Below are positions 1 to 8,086 of a DNA stretch of 64,000 bases, piece after piece (within the stretch, counting starts at the first letter, position 1; each line of letters starts with the position of its first letter). Under the pieces are notes generated by a model. That model ran no database searches, was not told the DNA's origin, and was given only the letters and a program-made list of their open reading frames with translations. Source of the DNA: CBDIDH01 sp965277595. GTDB lineage: Bacteria > Planctomycetota > Planctomycetia > Isosphaerales > Isosphaeraceae. Both the position numbers and the translations under genes were made by a program. The DNA lies in contig CBDIDH010000002.1 in assembly GCA_965277595.1 (NCBI GenBank), forward strand, positions 3,162,001-3,226,000, read 5' to 3'.

Positions 1-548
1 GGGAGCTGGCCGGGCAGCGCGATCGAAATCTTGGTGGTACCGGCCGCCGACCCCGGGCCGGTGGCGGCCGCGAGGCTGTTGCCGAGCGAGCCGGTGTATT
101 TCGCGGTCAGGGTGAGCGTCGTCGAGCTGGCCGAGGCGATCACGAACTGGGAAGGCCCGCGCGTGCTGCTCTGGCCGGAATTGATCGCCGCCGCCAGGGC
201 GATCGCCAATGCGGAGGCCGAGCAGGTAATCGTGGTCGAGGCCGCCACGTCGGTGCCGTCGGTCACGCGCACGAGTCGATAATTGGACGCCCCCTGGAGG
301 CTGGCGGCGAAGACCGCCGTGCCGAGGTCGAACTTGCGGGCCTGCATCGGGCCGAACTGCCGGGAGGTGTCGCTCGGGCCGCTGGCGATGGTCGGGCTGT
401 TGACGGGACCCCAGGGCGCGGTGCCGACGATGCCCAGGATATTGGTCGGCACGCCGTTCAGGAGCACCTGCGGCGCGATGAGTTGGATGTCGAGGTCCGG
501 GACCGTTTGTGCCGTGGTGTTGATCGACCCCTGCTGGTAGATGGTCAT
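1..548 (-). CDS. Phage contractile tail sheath protein (C-terminus cut by window edge)
   Basis: The reading frame begins at the ATG at 546-548 and runs off the left edge without a stop, giving about 182 residues. The N-terminal sequence contains LNGVPTNILGIVGTAPWGP, followed by a stretch on dispersed positions (YRLVRVTDGT) and small beta-rich segments. This is the usual opening of sheath proteins from contractile-tailed phages. Sheath subunits polymerise around the tail tube and contract to drive it through the host envelope. It is the last visible gene of the minus-strand morphogenesis block, and tube, tape-measure and baseplate genes would be expected to the left. The family call is from pattern recognition; the C-terminal half is not available. 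Confidence 0.8.
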   Translation of the reverse strand, partial: MTIYQQGSINTTAQTVPDLDIQLIAPQVLLNGVPTNILGIVGTAPWGPVNSPTIASGPSDTSRQFGPMQARKFDLGTAVFAASLQGASNYRLVRVTDGTDVAASTTITCSASALAIALAAAINSGQSSTRGPSQFVIASASSTTLTLTAKYTGSLGNSLAAATGPGSAAGTTKISIALPGQL

Positions 549-551
549 GGG

Positions 552-731
552 CTACGCCTCCCGCGTGTCGTCGGGGTTTTCGGCCTCGCCCGCGAGCTCG
601 ATCTCGTGATCGGCCCGCACGACGTGGTACGCGTGCTCGCCCCCCGAAATCTTCTCGATTTCGGCGGGATCGGCGATCCGGTGGCCCTTCTCATGGCCCC
701 CGAACGGGTTGGTGACGACAAGGACTTTCAT
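552..731 (-). CDS. Small phage structural-region protein, 59 aa
   Basis: A 59-residue frame from the ATG at 729-731 to a TAG at 552-554, ending 3 bases before the sheath start. The protein begins MKVLVVTNPFGGHEKGHRI and contains DPAEIEKISGGEHAYHVVRA. It is acidic at the C-terminus. The compact shape, with an opening beta strand, a G-H-I turn and a short helix, resembles the small accessory proteins at 7802-8038 and 8087-8512. Its tight position between tailspike and sheath genes supports expression. The function is not known; an assembly or joining factor is possible. Confidence 0.6.
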   Translation of the reverse strand: MKVLVVTNPFGGHEKGHRIADPAEIEKISGGEHAYHVVRADHEIELAGEAENPDDTREA

Positions 732-746
732 ATTCGCTCCATGGGT

Positions 747-2930
747 TTAATAATATCCGTTCAAATTGTAGATCAGCACGTCCCCCGCCGTCAGCGTGCC
801 GGTGCAGGCCAACGTGGTGCCGGTCGCCACGGCCTTGAGCGTCGTGCCCTGCGTGTTGTCGACGCAGGTATAGGTCGGGTTGGCGTAGCTGGCGCTATTG
901 GCCAGCGTGAGGGTGCATTTGCCGCCGTTGGTCCCCGTGCCGACGGTGATTTTCCCGGTACTGTTGTTTCCGGCGATGGCCGGCGCGGTGCCGCAATCGC
1001 CGCTCCCCGAGGCCACGGCGGGCGTGGCGCCGGTGGATTCGACCTTGCCCAGCGAACTGCGGCCGCTGGGCGTCTGGGTATAGTATGTGGTGGTCGAGCC
1101 GTTGGTTTCGGCGAGTTGCACGTAGTCGCTGGAGGCGAACGGATAGGCGCCCACGTAATTCGTGCCGCCATACATCGAGAAATGGATGATGTTCTGGCCG
1201 CCGTCGCCATAGCCCGCCGTGTTCGGGTCGAGGAAGGTGGCGCAGCTGAATCCCGTCCCATCAATGGTGTTGTTGCTGCCCACCACGTCGATGCAGATGT
1301 CGCCGGTCTGATTCAGGTTTTGCACCTGCGTGTTGATGAGGTTGTTGAACGGGCCGGCGACCTTGATGCCGATGGTATTGACGCCCGGCGCGATGCCGCT
1401 GGTCGTGACGTTGGCGTAACTGCCCTGCTGGCCGAGGATATTCAAGCCGATGACGTTGGCGATCCCGGAAGAAAATTCGATGTCCGCGCCCCCCAGGCTG
1501 AACCGATAAGCCCCGGAATCGACGGTGACGCAGTTCACCCCGCCGTAGCCGCAGGCCGTGGTGTTGATGTGCTGGATGGAGACGCTCGGCGACGCGACTT
1601 CCAGGTCGGCGTAGTCGGCGTACGCCATGGAAATATTGGCGGGGGCGCCGAAATACATGCTGGTGTGGTCGGCTTCCGCGTAACCGTGGATCTGGTCGGC
1701 CGAGTCGATGGTGCCCGCATAGTAGCCGGAGGAGATTTCGTTGCGGAAGCCGGTGGACTTGCTTTCGGCGTCGATGAACACGCCGATGCTCAAATCCTTC
1801 GGGCCGTGGTCGAGCCAGCCGTAGTTGCCGCAGGTGTGGGTTTTCAGGATGTCGACGTGGCCTTCCTCGAAGCTGAGGCGGTCCGACAGGCTCCATGCCG
1901 GGGCGTCGGACATCTCGGTGAAGACGCAGTTGTCATGGGCGTTTTCCATCTCGACCACGCCCTTGATGAAGAGAGAATTGCCGTAGGTGGCGTAGCACCG
2001 GCCCGACGTCTGGCCAAGGCCGTTGCAGTCGAGATTGATGTCCTGCAAGCCGAAATGGGTCGGCACGCGATTGTCGGAGTTCCTGCCGTTGAACGTGCCG
2101 GTCGGGCCGTAATTCAGGCCGGTGCCGGTGAGCGCGGGCTGATTCTCGGTCTGGATGAAGTCGGCGTTGGTCCCGGCGATCTCGTAAAGCGTGCACGCGC
2201 CGGTGCCGCCGGTGCACCCGAAGACGGAGAGCCGAGGCTGAATGATTTGCCTGGTGGCGCAGACGCCGTTGGGGAAATTGAGCTTGTATCCCTTGGTGTT
2301 ATGACCGTTCGCGTCCAGGTTGGGCGCCGTGATCCTGGCGTTCGCGCCCGCTATGGCCGCCGTGTTGTCGGTTTTGTAGAAGGTGGCGCGGGCGGTGCCG
2401 GTGAGCGTCGCCCCGGAGTAGCTGGTTGCCAGGATCGCCTTGCCCGCGTTGGCTCCGGTCCCGTGGGTCATCGTCGTATGCAGAAAGACGGTCAGATTCG
2501 TATCTTCGAGGTCGAAGACCTTGCCGTCGTCGGCGGCGGTGAAAACATAGCTGGGGCTGGCATAGACGTTCGCGCCGGTAGTAATGCTGCCGTCAATCAG
2601 TTGCGTGCCGTCGCACACCACGCTGTAATCCGCCGCGTTATCAACGTCGGAAAAATGATCGGCAAGCGCGCGGGCGGTGGTCGAGCCGGTGGCGGTTGCG
2701 GTGGCGGCCGTCACGCTGCCGGTCGGGGTCAGGAAGGCCGCGGAATCCTGCGAGGCCGCCGAGCCGAGCGTCGCCTGCATCGTGACGCCGGAGCGCACCA
2801 CGGGAGCCACGTCGCCGTCGGCCACGGACCCGGCGCTCGGGAGCTGGCTGATCTTGGAGTCGGCGTGGGCGGGCAGCGCGGCCCCAAGCGCGAGCAGCCC
2901 TATCAAGCGTTTCGCTATGATCATCCTCAT
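747..2930 (-). CDS. Tailspike/tail-fibre-like protein with N-terminal signal-like segment
   Basis: A 727-residue protein. Residues 1-23 look like a classical signal peptide (positively charged start, LIGLLALGAALPAHA). They are followed by SKISQLPSAGSVADGD, a short module common at the start of phage tail fibres. The long middle is rich in G, N, T and S with repeating beta-strand spacing, consistent with a right-handed beta-helix that recognises or degrades host surface glycans. The C-terminus holds DCGTAPAIAGNNSTGKITVG and a cysteine-containing beta domain of a kind seen at the end of phage fibres. A signal peptide on a virion protein is odd: either it is a membrane-engaging leader or the gene was captured from a secreted enzyme. 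No catalytic residues can be assigned. Confidence 0.7.
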   Translation of the reverse strand: MRMIIAKRLIGLLALGAALPAHADSKISQLPSAGSVADGDVAPVVRSGVTMQATLGSAASQDSAAFLTPTGSVTAATATATGSTTARALADHFSDVDNAADYSVVCDGTQLIDGSITTGANVYASPSYVFTAADDGKVFDLEDTNLTVFLHTTMTHGTGANAGKAILATSYSGATLTGTARATFYKTDNTAAIAGANARITAPNLDANGHNTKGYKLNFPNGVCATRQIIQPRLSVFGCTGGTGACTLYEIAGTNADFIQTENQPALTGTGLNYGPTGTFNGRNSDNRVPTHFGLQDINLDCNGLGQTSGRCYATYGNSLFIKGVVEMENAHDNCVFTEMSDAPAWSLSDRLSFEEGHVDILKTHTCGNYGWLDHGPKDLSIGVFIDAESKSTGFRNEISSGYYAGTIDSADQIHGYAEADHTSMYFGAPANISMAYADYADLEVASPSVSIQHINTTACGYGGVNCVTVDSGAYRFSLGGADIEFSSGIANVIGLNILGQQGSYANVTTSGIAPGVNTIGIKVAGPFNNLINTQVQNLNQTGDICIDVVGSNNTIDGTGFSCATFLDPNTAGYGDGGQNIIHFSMYGGTNYVGAYPFASSDYVQLAETNGSTTTYYTQTPSGRSSLGKVESTGATPAVASGSGDCGTAPAIAGNNSTGKITVGTGTNGGKCTLTLANSASYANPTYTCVDNTQGTTLKAVATGTTLACTGTLTAGDVLIYNLNGYY

Positions 2931-3001
2931 TCGGTCCTCATTGCCGGCAGCGGCGGGTTCGAGATGAGCTGGTGTCGACTGGAGACGTTCACGTGCCCTC
3001 C

Positions 3002-3571
3002 TTAGTCTGGCGTCGAGCCGGTGATCGGGTTGACCCCGGCGGTGGTGCTCAGGGTATTGGTGTAGGCCGGGGTCGAGCCGTCCTCCTTGAAGACGGTGAG
3101 CGTCGAGCCGGAGATCGAGAGCTTGTTGCGGATCATCCGCAGGGCGTTGAGCGGCGAGAATTTCGCCTCGCCGGTGACGGTGCCGACGTCGTATTTGAGG
3201 AGCGCGGGGGGGATGGCGGCGATGTCGGCGGCGACCGAAGCGCCCGCCGGCGCGCCGATCCGGGCGTAGGCGTCACTGACCCGCTGGCCGTCGAGCGTCC
3301 CGTAGTCCTTGATGCCGCCACTGGCCACCGAACTCACCGTCGCGCTGATCTCGACCTGGAAGTCGTCGCCGCTGGCGTAGCCGCCGGGGATCGACCCTGT
3401 CGCCTTGTAGACACCGGTCGAGGTGTTCGTGACGGTGACCGTCACCGTACCGTCGGCCACCCCGTTATGGATCGCGCCGGCCGTGGGCAGGCTGTCCGCG
3501 TTGACCAGAGCCCCCGTGCCGCTGAACACCTGAAAGACGAACGCGAACGAATCTCCGGGTTTCTTTGCCAT
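3002..3571 (-). CDS. Putative virion receptor-binding/baseplate-type protein
   Basis: A 189-residue protein. I chose the ATG at 3569-3571 (MAKKPGDSFAF) over an upstream start at 3616 because it follows an AAAGGAGC ribosome site. The first 100 residues (VFSGTGALVNADSLPTAG then alternating strands to VSSVASGGIKDYGTLDG) resemble beta-sandwich modules found beside phage tail genes, often in phage-like regions of planctomycetes. The C-terminal part contains ALRMIRNKLSISG and a pattern suggesting a short trimeric tail. It lies between the tailspike and the SGNH hydrolase, so a host-recognition role is likely. The exact family is not certain. Confidence 0.55.
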   Translation of the reverse strand: MAKKPGDSFAFVFQVFSGTGALVNADSLPTAGAIHNGVADGTVTVTVTNTSTGVYKATGSIPGGYASGDDFQVEISATVSSVASGGIKDYGTLDGQRVSDAYARIGAPAGASVAADIAAIPPALLKYDVGTVTGEAKFSPLNALRMIRNKLSISGSTLTVFKEDGSTPAYTNTLSTTAGVNPITGSTPD

Positions 3572-3581
3572 GCTGCTCCTT

Positions 3582-4988
3582 TTATGCGTCTGTTTTGATA
3601 AGCCCGTGATTGACAAGCCCCCGGAGGCCGCAACGGCCGGAGAGCATGGCGAACGTCGCCAGATACGCCGCCGCGATTTTGGCGTCTCCCCCGGCGGTCG
3701 GATGGATGTTGTCGCCCTGAAGATCGGTCGCCGGGTTGATCCAGGACGACGTGTCCAGGAGCCGGACGGCCGCGTTCGGTGAGACCGCAGCGACCGCCGC
3801 CGTGATCGCCGCCAGGTTCGCGGCGCGGGCCGTGTCGCCGATCACGGTGAAGGGCAGGTACGTCAGGCAGTCGACCGGCGTCGACGCGGGCAGGCCGGTC
3901 ACGAGGGCCTCGATCATCGTCTGGTACGCCGCGCCCAGTTCCGCGGTCGTCTCGGTGCCTTGCGCGATGCCGATGGCGTCGTTGGTGCCGTACATCACCA
4001 CGACCCGAGCCGGGGCGGGGGAGAGCCCGGTGACCTGAGCCGTCCGGACCGAACCGTCGGTCCCCTGGGGAGTCGGTACGTTGATGACGTGCGAGCCGGG
4101 GATGCCGAGGTTGCGGACGCCGACCTTTTTCACGCTCGCGATCAAGTGCGGGAAGCCGACCGTGGTGTCGGCCAGCCCTTGCCCCATCGTGATCGAATCG
4201 CCGTAGAAGGCCCAGGTGGGCCAGGGAGTGAGCGCCGTCGTGTTCAGCGTTCCCCCGGCCGCCATCACCGCCGAAGCCCAGGTCAGGACGTTGCCGGTGC
4301 CGACCTGAAGGATCGTGTATTCGTGCTCGGTCGTGCCGTCGAGGCCACTGGCGATCGGCACCCAGCCCCAGACCGACCCGGTGGGTGAGACCCGGACGCC
4401 GAGGTCGACCCCGTCGACGAGCAAGCCGAAGGTACACGCCTGCGCGTAGGCGAAGACCTGGACTCCGGTGCAGGTCGCCCGGAACCGGATCTGGCCGCCC
4501 CCCCAGTAGGCGCCGCCGAAGTCGTTGTGATAGCCGCGCTGGCCCTGGACGTTCCCGGCGGCGTCGAGCGAGCCGTCGACCGAGATTCCCGGACAGTCCT
4601 GGATCACGTAAGCCGGACCCATTCCGGCGGGGGTCGAGACGGCCGGAGCGGCGCCGGTGACGACGGCGAAGTTCGGGGTATCCCAGCGCATCGCGTAGGG
4701 ACAACTGATGTGGACGGTATGCGGACCATCCGCCAGGCCCGAGAAGATCGGCACGGCGAGCCGGGCCGAGGTGTTGCCGGTGTAGCTCTGGACCGCGCCG
4801 CCGTCGACGGTGTAGTTGAGCGGGTAATCATAAATGCCGACTGCAAGCGCCGTGCCGGTGACCACGAGGTCCACCGTCGAGGAGGTGTCGGTCGCTCGGG
4901 CGGGGGAGCCGGAGACGGTGGTGTCGGTGTACGAGCCGCCCCAGACGGCGCCTGCGGCCTGGGTGATTGAAAAGGTCGTGGTGGCCAT
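3582..4988 (-). CDS. SGNH/GDSL-family hydrolase, virion-associated esterase
   Basis: A 468-residue protein. The first 200 residues are beta-rich and probably form galactose-binding-like domains. The C-terminal half is an SGNH hydrolase: block I at about residue 261 (YGDSITMGQG, nucleophile Ser), block III around GTND (about 334), and the catalytic Asp-His pair in DNIHPTAGGDA (about 427). Such enzymes remove acetyl or acyl groups from polysaccharides. Its position beside the tailspike and receptor-binding genes suggests a tail-borne deacetylase acting on the host capsule or cell surface. There is no signal peptide, consistent with delivery on the particle. The 150 bases upstream (4989-5139) are AT-rich and hold no gene. 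Confidence 0.82.
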   Translation of the reverse strand: MATTTFSITQAAGAVWGGSYTDTTVSGSPARATDTSSTVDLVVTGTALAVGIYDYPLNYTVDGGAVQSYTGNTSARLAVPIFSGLADGPHTVHISCPYAMRWDTPNFAVVTGAAPAVSTPAGMGPAYVIQDCPGISVDGSLDAAGNVQGQRGYHNDFGGAYWGGGQIRFRATCTGVQVFAYAQACTFGLLVDGVDLGVRVSPTGSVWGWVPIASGLDGTTEHEYTILQVGTGNVLTWASAVMAAGGTLNTTALTPWPTWAFYGDSITMGQGLADTTVGFPHLIASVKKVGVRNLGIPGSHVINVPTPQGTDGSVRTAQVTGLSPAPARVVVMYGTNDAIGIAQGTETTAELGAAYQTMIEALVTGLPASTPVDCLTYLPFTVIGDTARAANLAAITAAVAAVSPNAAVRLLDTSSWINPATDLQGDNIHPTAGGDAKIAAAYLATFAMLSGRCGLRGLVNHGLIKTDA

Positions 4989-5139
4989 GGCCGTTACCGG
5001 GTCTCCCGGCCTGTAGACGTGATGAAGCGGTCGAGCTTATCGGTAAGGGTCAGCGTGCATGTCCTGTTCATTTGATGTCAACATATCCTACTATAAAAGC
5101 TTTAACGCCGATTTCTCTAGGATCAAGGAACGAGGGCGC

Positions 5140-6024
5140 CTAGCCTATGGCCAGGCCGTACAATCCGATCGGCGCATTGAATCCAAAACCCGTGACGACC
5201 GCAGGCGGCATGGAAGGCGGTGGCGGCGACTCCTCCGACTGGTCGGTCAGGTTCAGCAACACGTCAATGATCTGCGCCACGCTCATGCTGTCCGTCGTGC
5301 CGTACTCGACGGAATAGAACAGGTCGCGGCGGTACAGGCCTTCACGCTCCACACGGTCCGTGACGCGGGTGCGCTCGTAGATTAACCGGCCGGCCGTGCC
5401 GTCGGGCAGGCTCAGGAAATCGGTGTCGGCCAGCACGGCATCGACTGGTGGCACGACCAGGTCGCGCAAGGCCGGGCTCGGGCACCAGAAGACGATCTGA
5501 AAGCCGCGTTTCTGCCGCTTCGTCTCCCGGACGGCGGTGCCAACGGCACCCACTCGGGCGGCAAGCCGGTAAGCGCCGGGGATGGTGATGACCGTGCCGG
5601 AACTGGTCGCCCCGTTGATCAACGCCGCGAGCCCGGTGGCGATCGAGGTCAGCGTGTCGGTCGGCTGAACCGCGTAGACGTAGCCGGTGCCGTTGACGAT
5701 GGCCGCCGCGTTGAGCGGGCTGGAGGGCGTGCCTCCGGCGGTGATCGTGTTAGCGGATACGGTCAGCGTCAGCGCTGGCGCGGTGACGGGCAGCGGCTTC
5801 CACTCCCTGGGGTAGCGGGTCGTCTTCTGCTCGTTGTCGAGCGGGTAGACCGTGATGTTGATCTTGCCTTTGGCGAGGTCGGCATCGAGGTTCTTCGGAA
5901 CCGGCCAGCCCCGGTAGACGATGCAAGGGACGTTGGCGATGGACGGCTGTGACGTGCCGTTCGGGTAGGCGGCCTGGGTGATGGCGGCCACGAGGCAGTT
6001 TTCGACGTCCGCGAGGTCGGCCAT
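5140..6024 (-). CDS. Tail terminator/tail completion-like protein
   Basis: A 294-residue protein. Residues 1-90 (ALYPNGT-like start AAYPNGTSQPSIANVP, VYRGWPVPKNLDADL, KINITVYPLD, TTRYPREW) and the end (LYRRDLFYSVEYGTTDS) match a conserved phage tail protein found in many contractile phages. The central part (TLTVSANTITAGG to TSIATGLAALINGA) looks like an inserted LysM-like or Ig-like beta module. The position between connector genes and tail genes suggests a role in closing the tail at the head-proximal end. The terminator assignment rests on synteny and partial family memory, not on a catalytic motif. Confidence 0.6.
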   Translation of the reverse strand: MADLADVENCLVAAITQAAYPNGTSQPSIANVPCIVYRGWPVPKNLDADLAKGKINITVYPLDNEQKTTRYPREWKPLPVTAPALTLTVSANTITAGGTPSSPLNAAAIVNGTGYVYAVQPTDTLTSIATGLAALINGATSSGTVITIPGAYRLAARVGAVGTAVRETKRQKRGFQIVFWCPSPALRDLVVPPVDAVLADTDFLSLPDGTAGRLIYERTRVTDRVEREGLYRRDLFYSVEYGTTDSMSVAQIIDVLLNLTDQSEESPPPPSMPPAVVTGFGFNAPIGLYGLAIG

Positions 6025-6030
6025 AAGTTA

Positions 6031-6059
6031 TTGCAATCTATCCGTTTAGGTGCTAGTCT
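6031..6059 (+). promoter_or_regulatory. Sigma70-type promoter for the plus-strand gene at 6081
   Basis: TTGCAA at 6031-6036 and TAGTCT at 6054-6059 are separated by exactly 17 bases and point rightwards. The start codon of the next plus-strand gene is 21 bases downstream of the -10 box. A private promoter inside an operon running the other way is typical of phage moron genes. Confidence 0.5.
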
Positions 6060-6080
6060 CGGGCTTTTTGGGAGGATGTC

Positions 6081-6452
6081 ATGGCGAGTTTTTATGGCGA
6101 GCTGGTGATTGATAGGGAAAACAACACTATCAACGGCAAACCGTGGCCGATCATGAACCATGTCCGGGCACCAGTTTCGCCTCCCCTGGTGAATTTCTGG
6201 GAGTTATCCGAGGAAGCCATCTCCGAAATTTCTCAATTCCCGATATCTTGGTATCTGGACAGCGTGAAAAGACTCGCTGAGAAGCTCGAAGAGATGGAGC
6301 CTCGGGGCCTGGCCGATTTCGCGGGCATGTTGTCGATACAAGCCCAATTTTTGCGCGTCCGCCTCATGGACGACCTCACCAAGGACGCCCCCGGCCGCAG
6401 AAGGGTCAGGGCGGAATCACTGGCCGTCATTCAACCTCCCAGCGGTCGATGA
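6081..6452 (+). CDS. Hypothetical plus-strand cargo (moron) protein, 123 aa
   Basis: A 123-residue protein with a good ribosome site (GGGAGG, 7 bases before the ATG) and its own promoter. The sequence is soluble and helix-rich (ISWYLDSVKRLAEKLEEM) with a basic C-terminus. It lies against the direction of the surrounding morphogenesis genes, between the tail completion gene and the connector genes. It resembles no family I can name. The arrangement suggests lysogenic or independent expression, for example a host-modifying or exclusion protein, but that is inference from position only. Confidence 0.65.
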   Translation: MASFYGELVIDRENNTINGKPWPIMNHVRAPVSPPLVNFWELSEEAISEISQFPISWYLDSVKRLAEKLEEMEPRGLADFAGMLSIQAQFLRVRLMDDLTKDAPGRRRVRAESLAVIQPPSGR

Positions 6453-6479
6453 CTCGTCTCGCCCGCGCCGGGTCAGTCA

Positions 6480-6602
6480 CTATTGCACCACCCACTTCTC
6501 GATGATTTTCTTCGCCCTCAGCAGTTCGCGCTCGGCTTCCTCGGCCTGACGGTCGCGCGGTTTCTCCTTATCCTTCACGCCTGTAATATCTGGCATCGGC
6601 AT
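6480..6602 (-). CDS. Small charged protein overlapping the head-closure gene, 40 aa
   Basis: A 40-residue frame starting at the ATG at 6600-6602, inside the last 28 bases of the head-closure gene, and ending at 6480. The sequence is highly charged and helical (REQAEEAERELLRAKKIIEKW-like run at the C-terminus). The overlap would allow translational coupling. It is short, so it could be a chance frame; the amphipathic helical composition argues mildly for a real product. Confidence 0.4.
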   Translation of the reverse strand: MPMPDITGVKDKEKPRDRQAEEAERELLRAKKIIEKWVVQ

Positions 6603-6916
6603 GTCGTCACGAGCGGCCCCCAGTAGGAGGCGACGACCTGGTAGCGGTTCCCCGTCTCGTCGGTGACGATATCGCCCTCCAGCACCGTGCCCAGCGGCAA
6701 CCGGAAGATGACCTTCCAGAGGCTCTCCCGCGCCACGTCGTCCGGCAGCTTGGCCGGTGACGCCACGCCCTGCTGGTCGAGCTGGATGCGTGCGGGAACG
6801 GCGCTTGCGATCGCCTGCTCGTTGGTTTTCTGAACCCCACCGTAGCCTTGCGTCCCGACTCCCGTATCCGGGTTCGGGCGGGTGACTTGAATCATGCGAG
6901 GATATAAAAATGACAC
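6575..6916 (-). CDS. Head closure / head-tail adaptor-like protein
   Basis: A 113-residue beta-rich protein beginning with GTG at 6914-6916, which follows AAGGA in the tail of the upstream gene with 9 bases spacing. Features include MIQVTRPNPDTG, a VPARIQLDQQG strand, LPLGTVLEGDIVTDETGNRYQV and a C-terminal CRCQI. This layout (short SH3-like barrel with a D-G-N turn) fits head-tail joining proteins that stop DNA leakage after packaging. The stop of the upstream connector gene lies 3 bases before this start. The assignment is by fold-like pattern and synteny. Confidence 0.55.
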   Translation of the reverse strand: MSFLYPRMIQVTRPNPDTGVGTQGYGGVQKTNEQAIASAVPARIQLDQQGVASPAKLPDDVARESLWKVIFRLPLGTVLEGDIVTDETGNRYQVVASYWGPLVTTCRCQILQA

Positions 6917-6919
6917 AGG

Positions 6920-7795
6920 CTATATCCTTACGGCCCTGTACGGCTGCAACAGGGCTTTCGTATCCGCGTCGATCGAGCCGGGGCTGAACCATTCGACGGC
7001 GCCGTCGCCCGATTTCAGGGACTTGATGCCGCCGCCGGGCGCGTAGTCGATCGCCCCTCTGACGATGTTCGCCACGGCTTGCCTGATGTCACCCGGCAGG
7101 TCGGCGTGCGACCAGCCCGCGACGTAGCGGAGGCGGACGTTCTCGTACCCGTGGGGCGGCATCCGGACCGCGCCGGTGGCGTCGTTGATGTCCCAGAGCG
7201 TGGTGTCCAGCTGTTGCCAGCCGGAAACGGCGTTGAGGCCGTAATTCGTGACCAGAAGCTCCTCGAAGTAATCGAAACCCGAGCCGATCCGCCTCATCTC
7301 CCGGCCGTAGCCATAACGCCCGAAGCCGCAAAAGATATTCGCCACGGGGGAGCGGGGGAGCCGGACGCGGCCGGACAATTCTTCAAGCAGGGTCAGGCCG
7401 AAATCGACCGTGGGGGTCGCGTGCGTGAACTGGACAGTCGCCAGCGTCAGCGCGTTGCCCGAGGCGGCGGTGACGACGCAGGCTTCGGTGAGGTGCGGGG
7501 TGTTCCTGTCCAGGATCACCACGTCGCCGAGACTCTGGTAGCCGAACTGGGCGTTGGGGATGGCCACGACCACGCCGGTGCCCGGTGAAACTGCCGGGCC
7601 GGTGAAGCTGCGGGTCGGGGTCAGGTTCGTCATGTAGGCCGGCACGCCATTGGCATCGGGCGACCAGAGCAAGCCCTCGGGCCTGCCGAGGTAACTATTG
7701 ACCAGTCGGCAGGCGGAAGCAACCTGGGTTGCGTTGGCGTCGCCGATCCCGTAGAGCGGGTAATACTGGCTCTCGATGTAGGGGGTGAAGAGCAT
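6920..7795 (-). CDS. Head-tail connector protein (neck adaptor family)
   Basis: A 291-residue protein whose N-terminus contains a helical adaptor pattern (VASACRLVNSYLGRPEGLLW). This is followed by beta-rich material and a C-terminal domain with GYENVRLRYVAGW and DLPGDIRQAVANIVRGAI, typical of proteins that dock beneath the portal. It sits between the small head proteins and the head-closure gene, the normal site for a neck adaptor. Length is larger than simple gp6-type adaptors, suggesting an inserted beta domain around residues 60-140. No enzymatic motif is expected. Confidence 0.65.
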   Translation of the reverse strand: MLFTPYIESQYYPLYGIGDANATQVASACRLVNSYLGRPEGLLWSPDANGVPAYMTNLTPTRSFTGPAVSPGTGVVVAIPNAQFGYQSLGDVVILDRNTPHLTEACVVTAASGNALTLATVQFTHATPTVDFGLTLLEELSGRVRLPRSPVANIFCGFGRYGYGREMRRIGSGFDYFEELLVTNYGLNAVSGWQQLDTTLWDINDATGAVRMPPHGYENVRLRYVAGWSHADLPGDIRQAVANIVRGAIDYAPGGGIKSLKSGDGAVEWFSPGSIDADTKALLQPYRAVRI

Positions 7796-7801
7796 GCCGG
7801 G

Positions 7802-8038
7802 CTAAACGTGCTTCCGCGATTTATTCTCCGGCGCGGCCTTGTTCATCTTGTTTGACGGCGCGTGACCCTGGGATTTCGCCCCGGCATCGGCGGCGAGGTC
7901 GACCACTCCCAGCTCGATGAAGGATTCCAGCAGGTCGGGGCCGATCTCGTAGTCCTCGCCCTCGACGAATGTCACGGGGTGGATCTCGCCGTCGTGGACG
8001 CCCGGCTGCGTCCTGAGCATTCTGACCCTGTGCATCAT
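7802..8038 (-). CDS. Small head-associated protein, 78 aa, paralogue of 8087-8512
   Basis: A 78-residue protein (MLRTQPGVHDGEIHPVTF, then EGEDYEIGPDLLESFIELG). The same order of residues occurs in the next upstream gene: TQ-GV--G--HPV-F-EG--YEI---L---F-L. The C-terminal 25 residues are basic and low in complexity (NKMNKAAPENKSRKH). It ends 7 bases before the connector start. The duplication of a small beta-hairpin module in the head region suggests decoration or assembly factors. No function can be proved from sequence. Confidence 0.65.
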   Translation of the reverse strand: MMHRVRMLRTQPGVHDGEIHPVTFVEGEDYEIGPDLLESFIELGVVDLAADAGAKSQGHAPSNKMNKAAPENKSRKHV

Positions 8039-8086
8039 GGTGATTCCTCAGTTGCGGGGGGGGGCCTTTCGACCGCCCCCATCTCC

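Noticed and set aside
483..3005. An 840-codon open frame on the plus strand
   Set aside because: It is antisense to the tailspike gene, is extremely rich in G, R, V and A, and has no recognisable domain or ribosome site. It is a GC-driven shadow frame.
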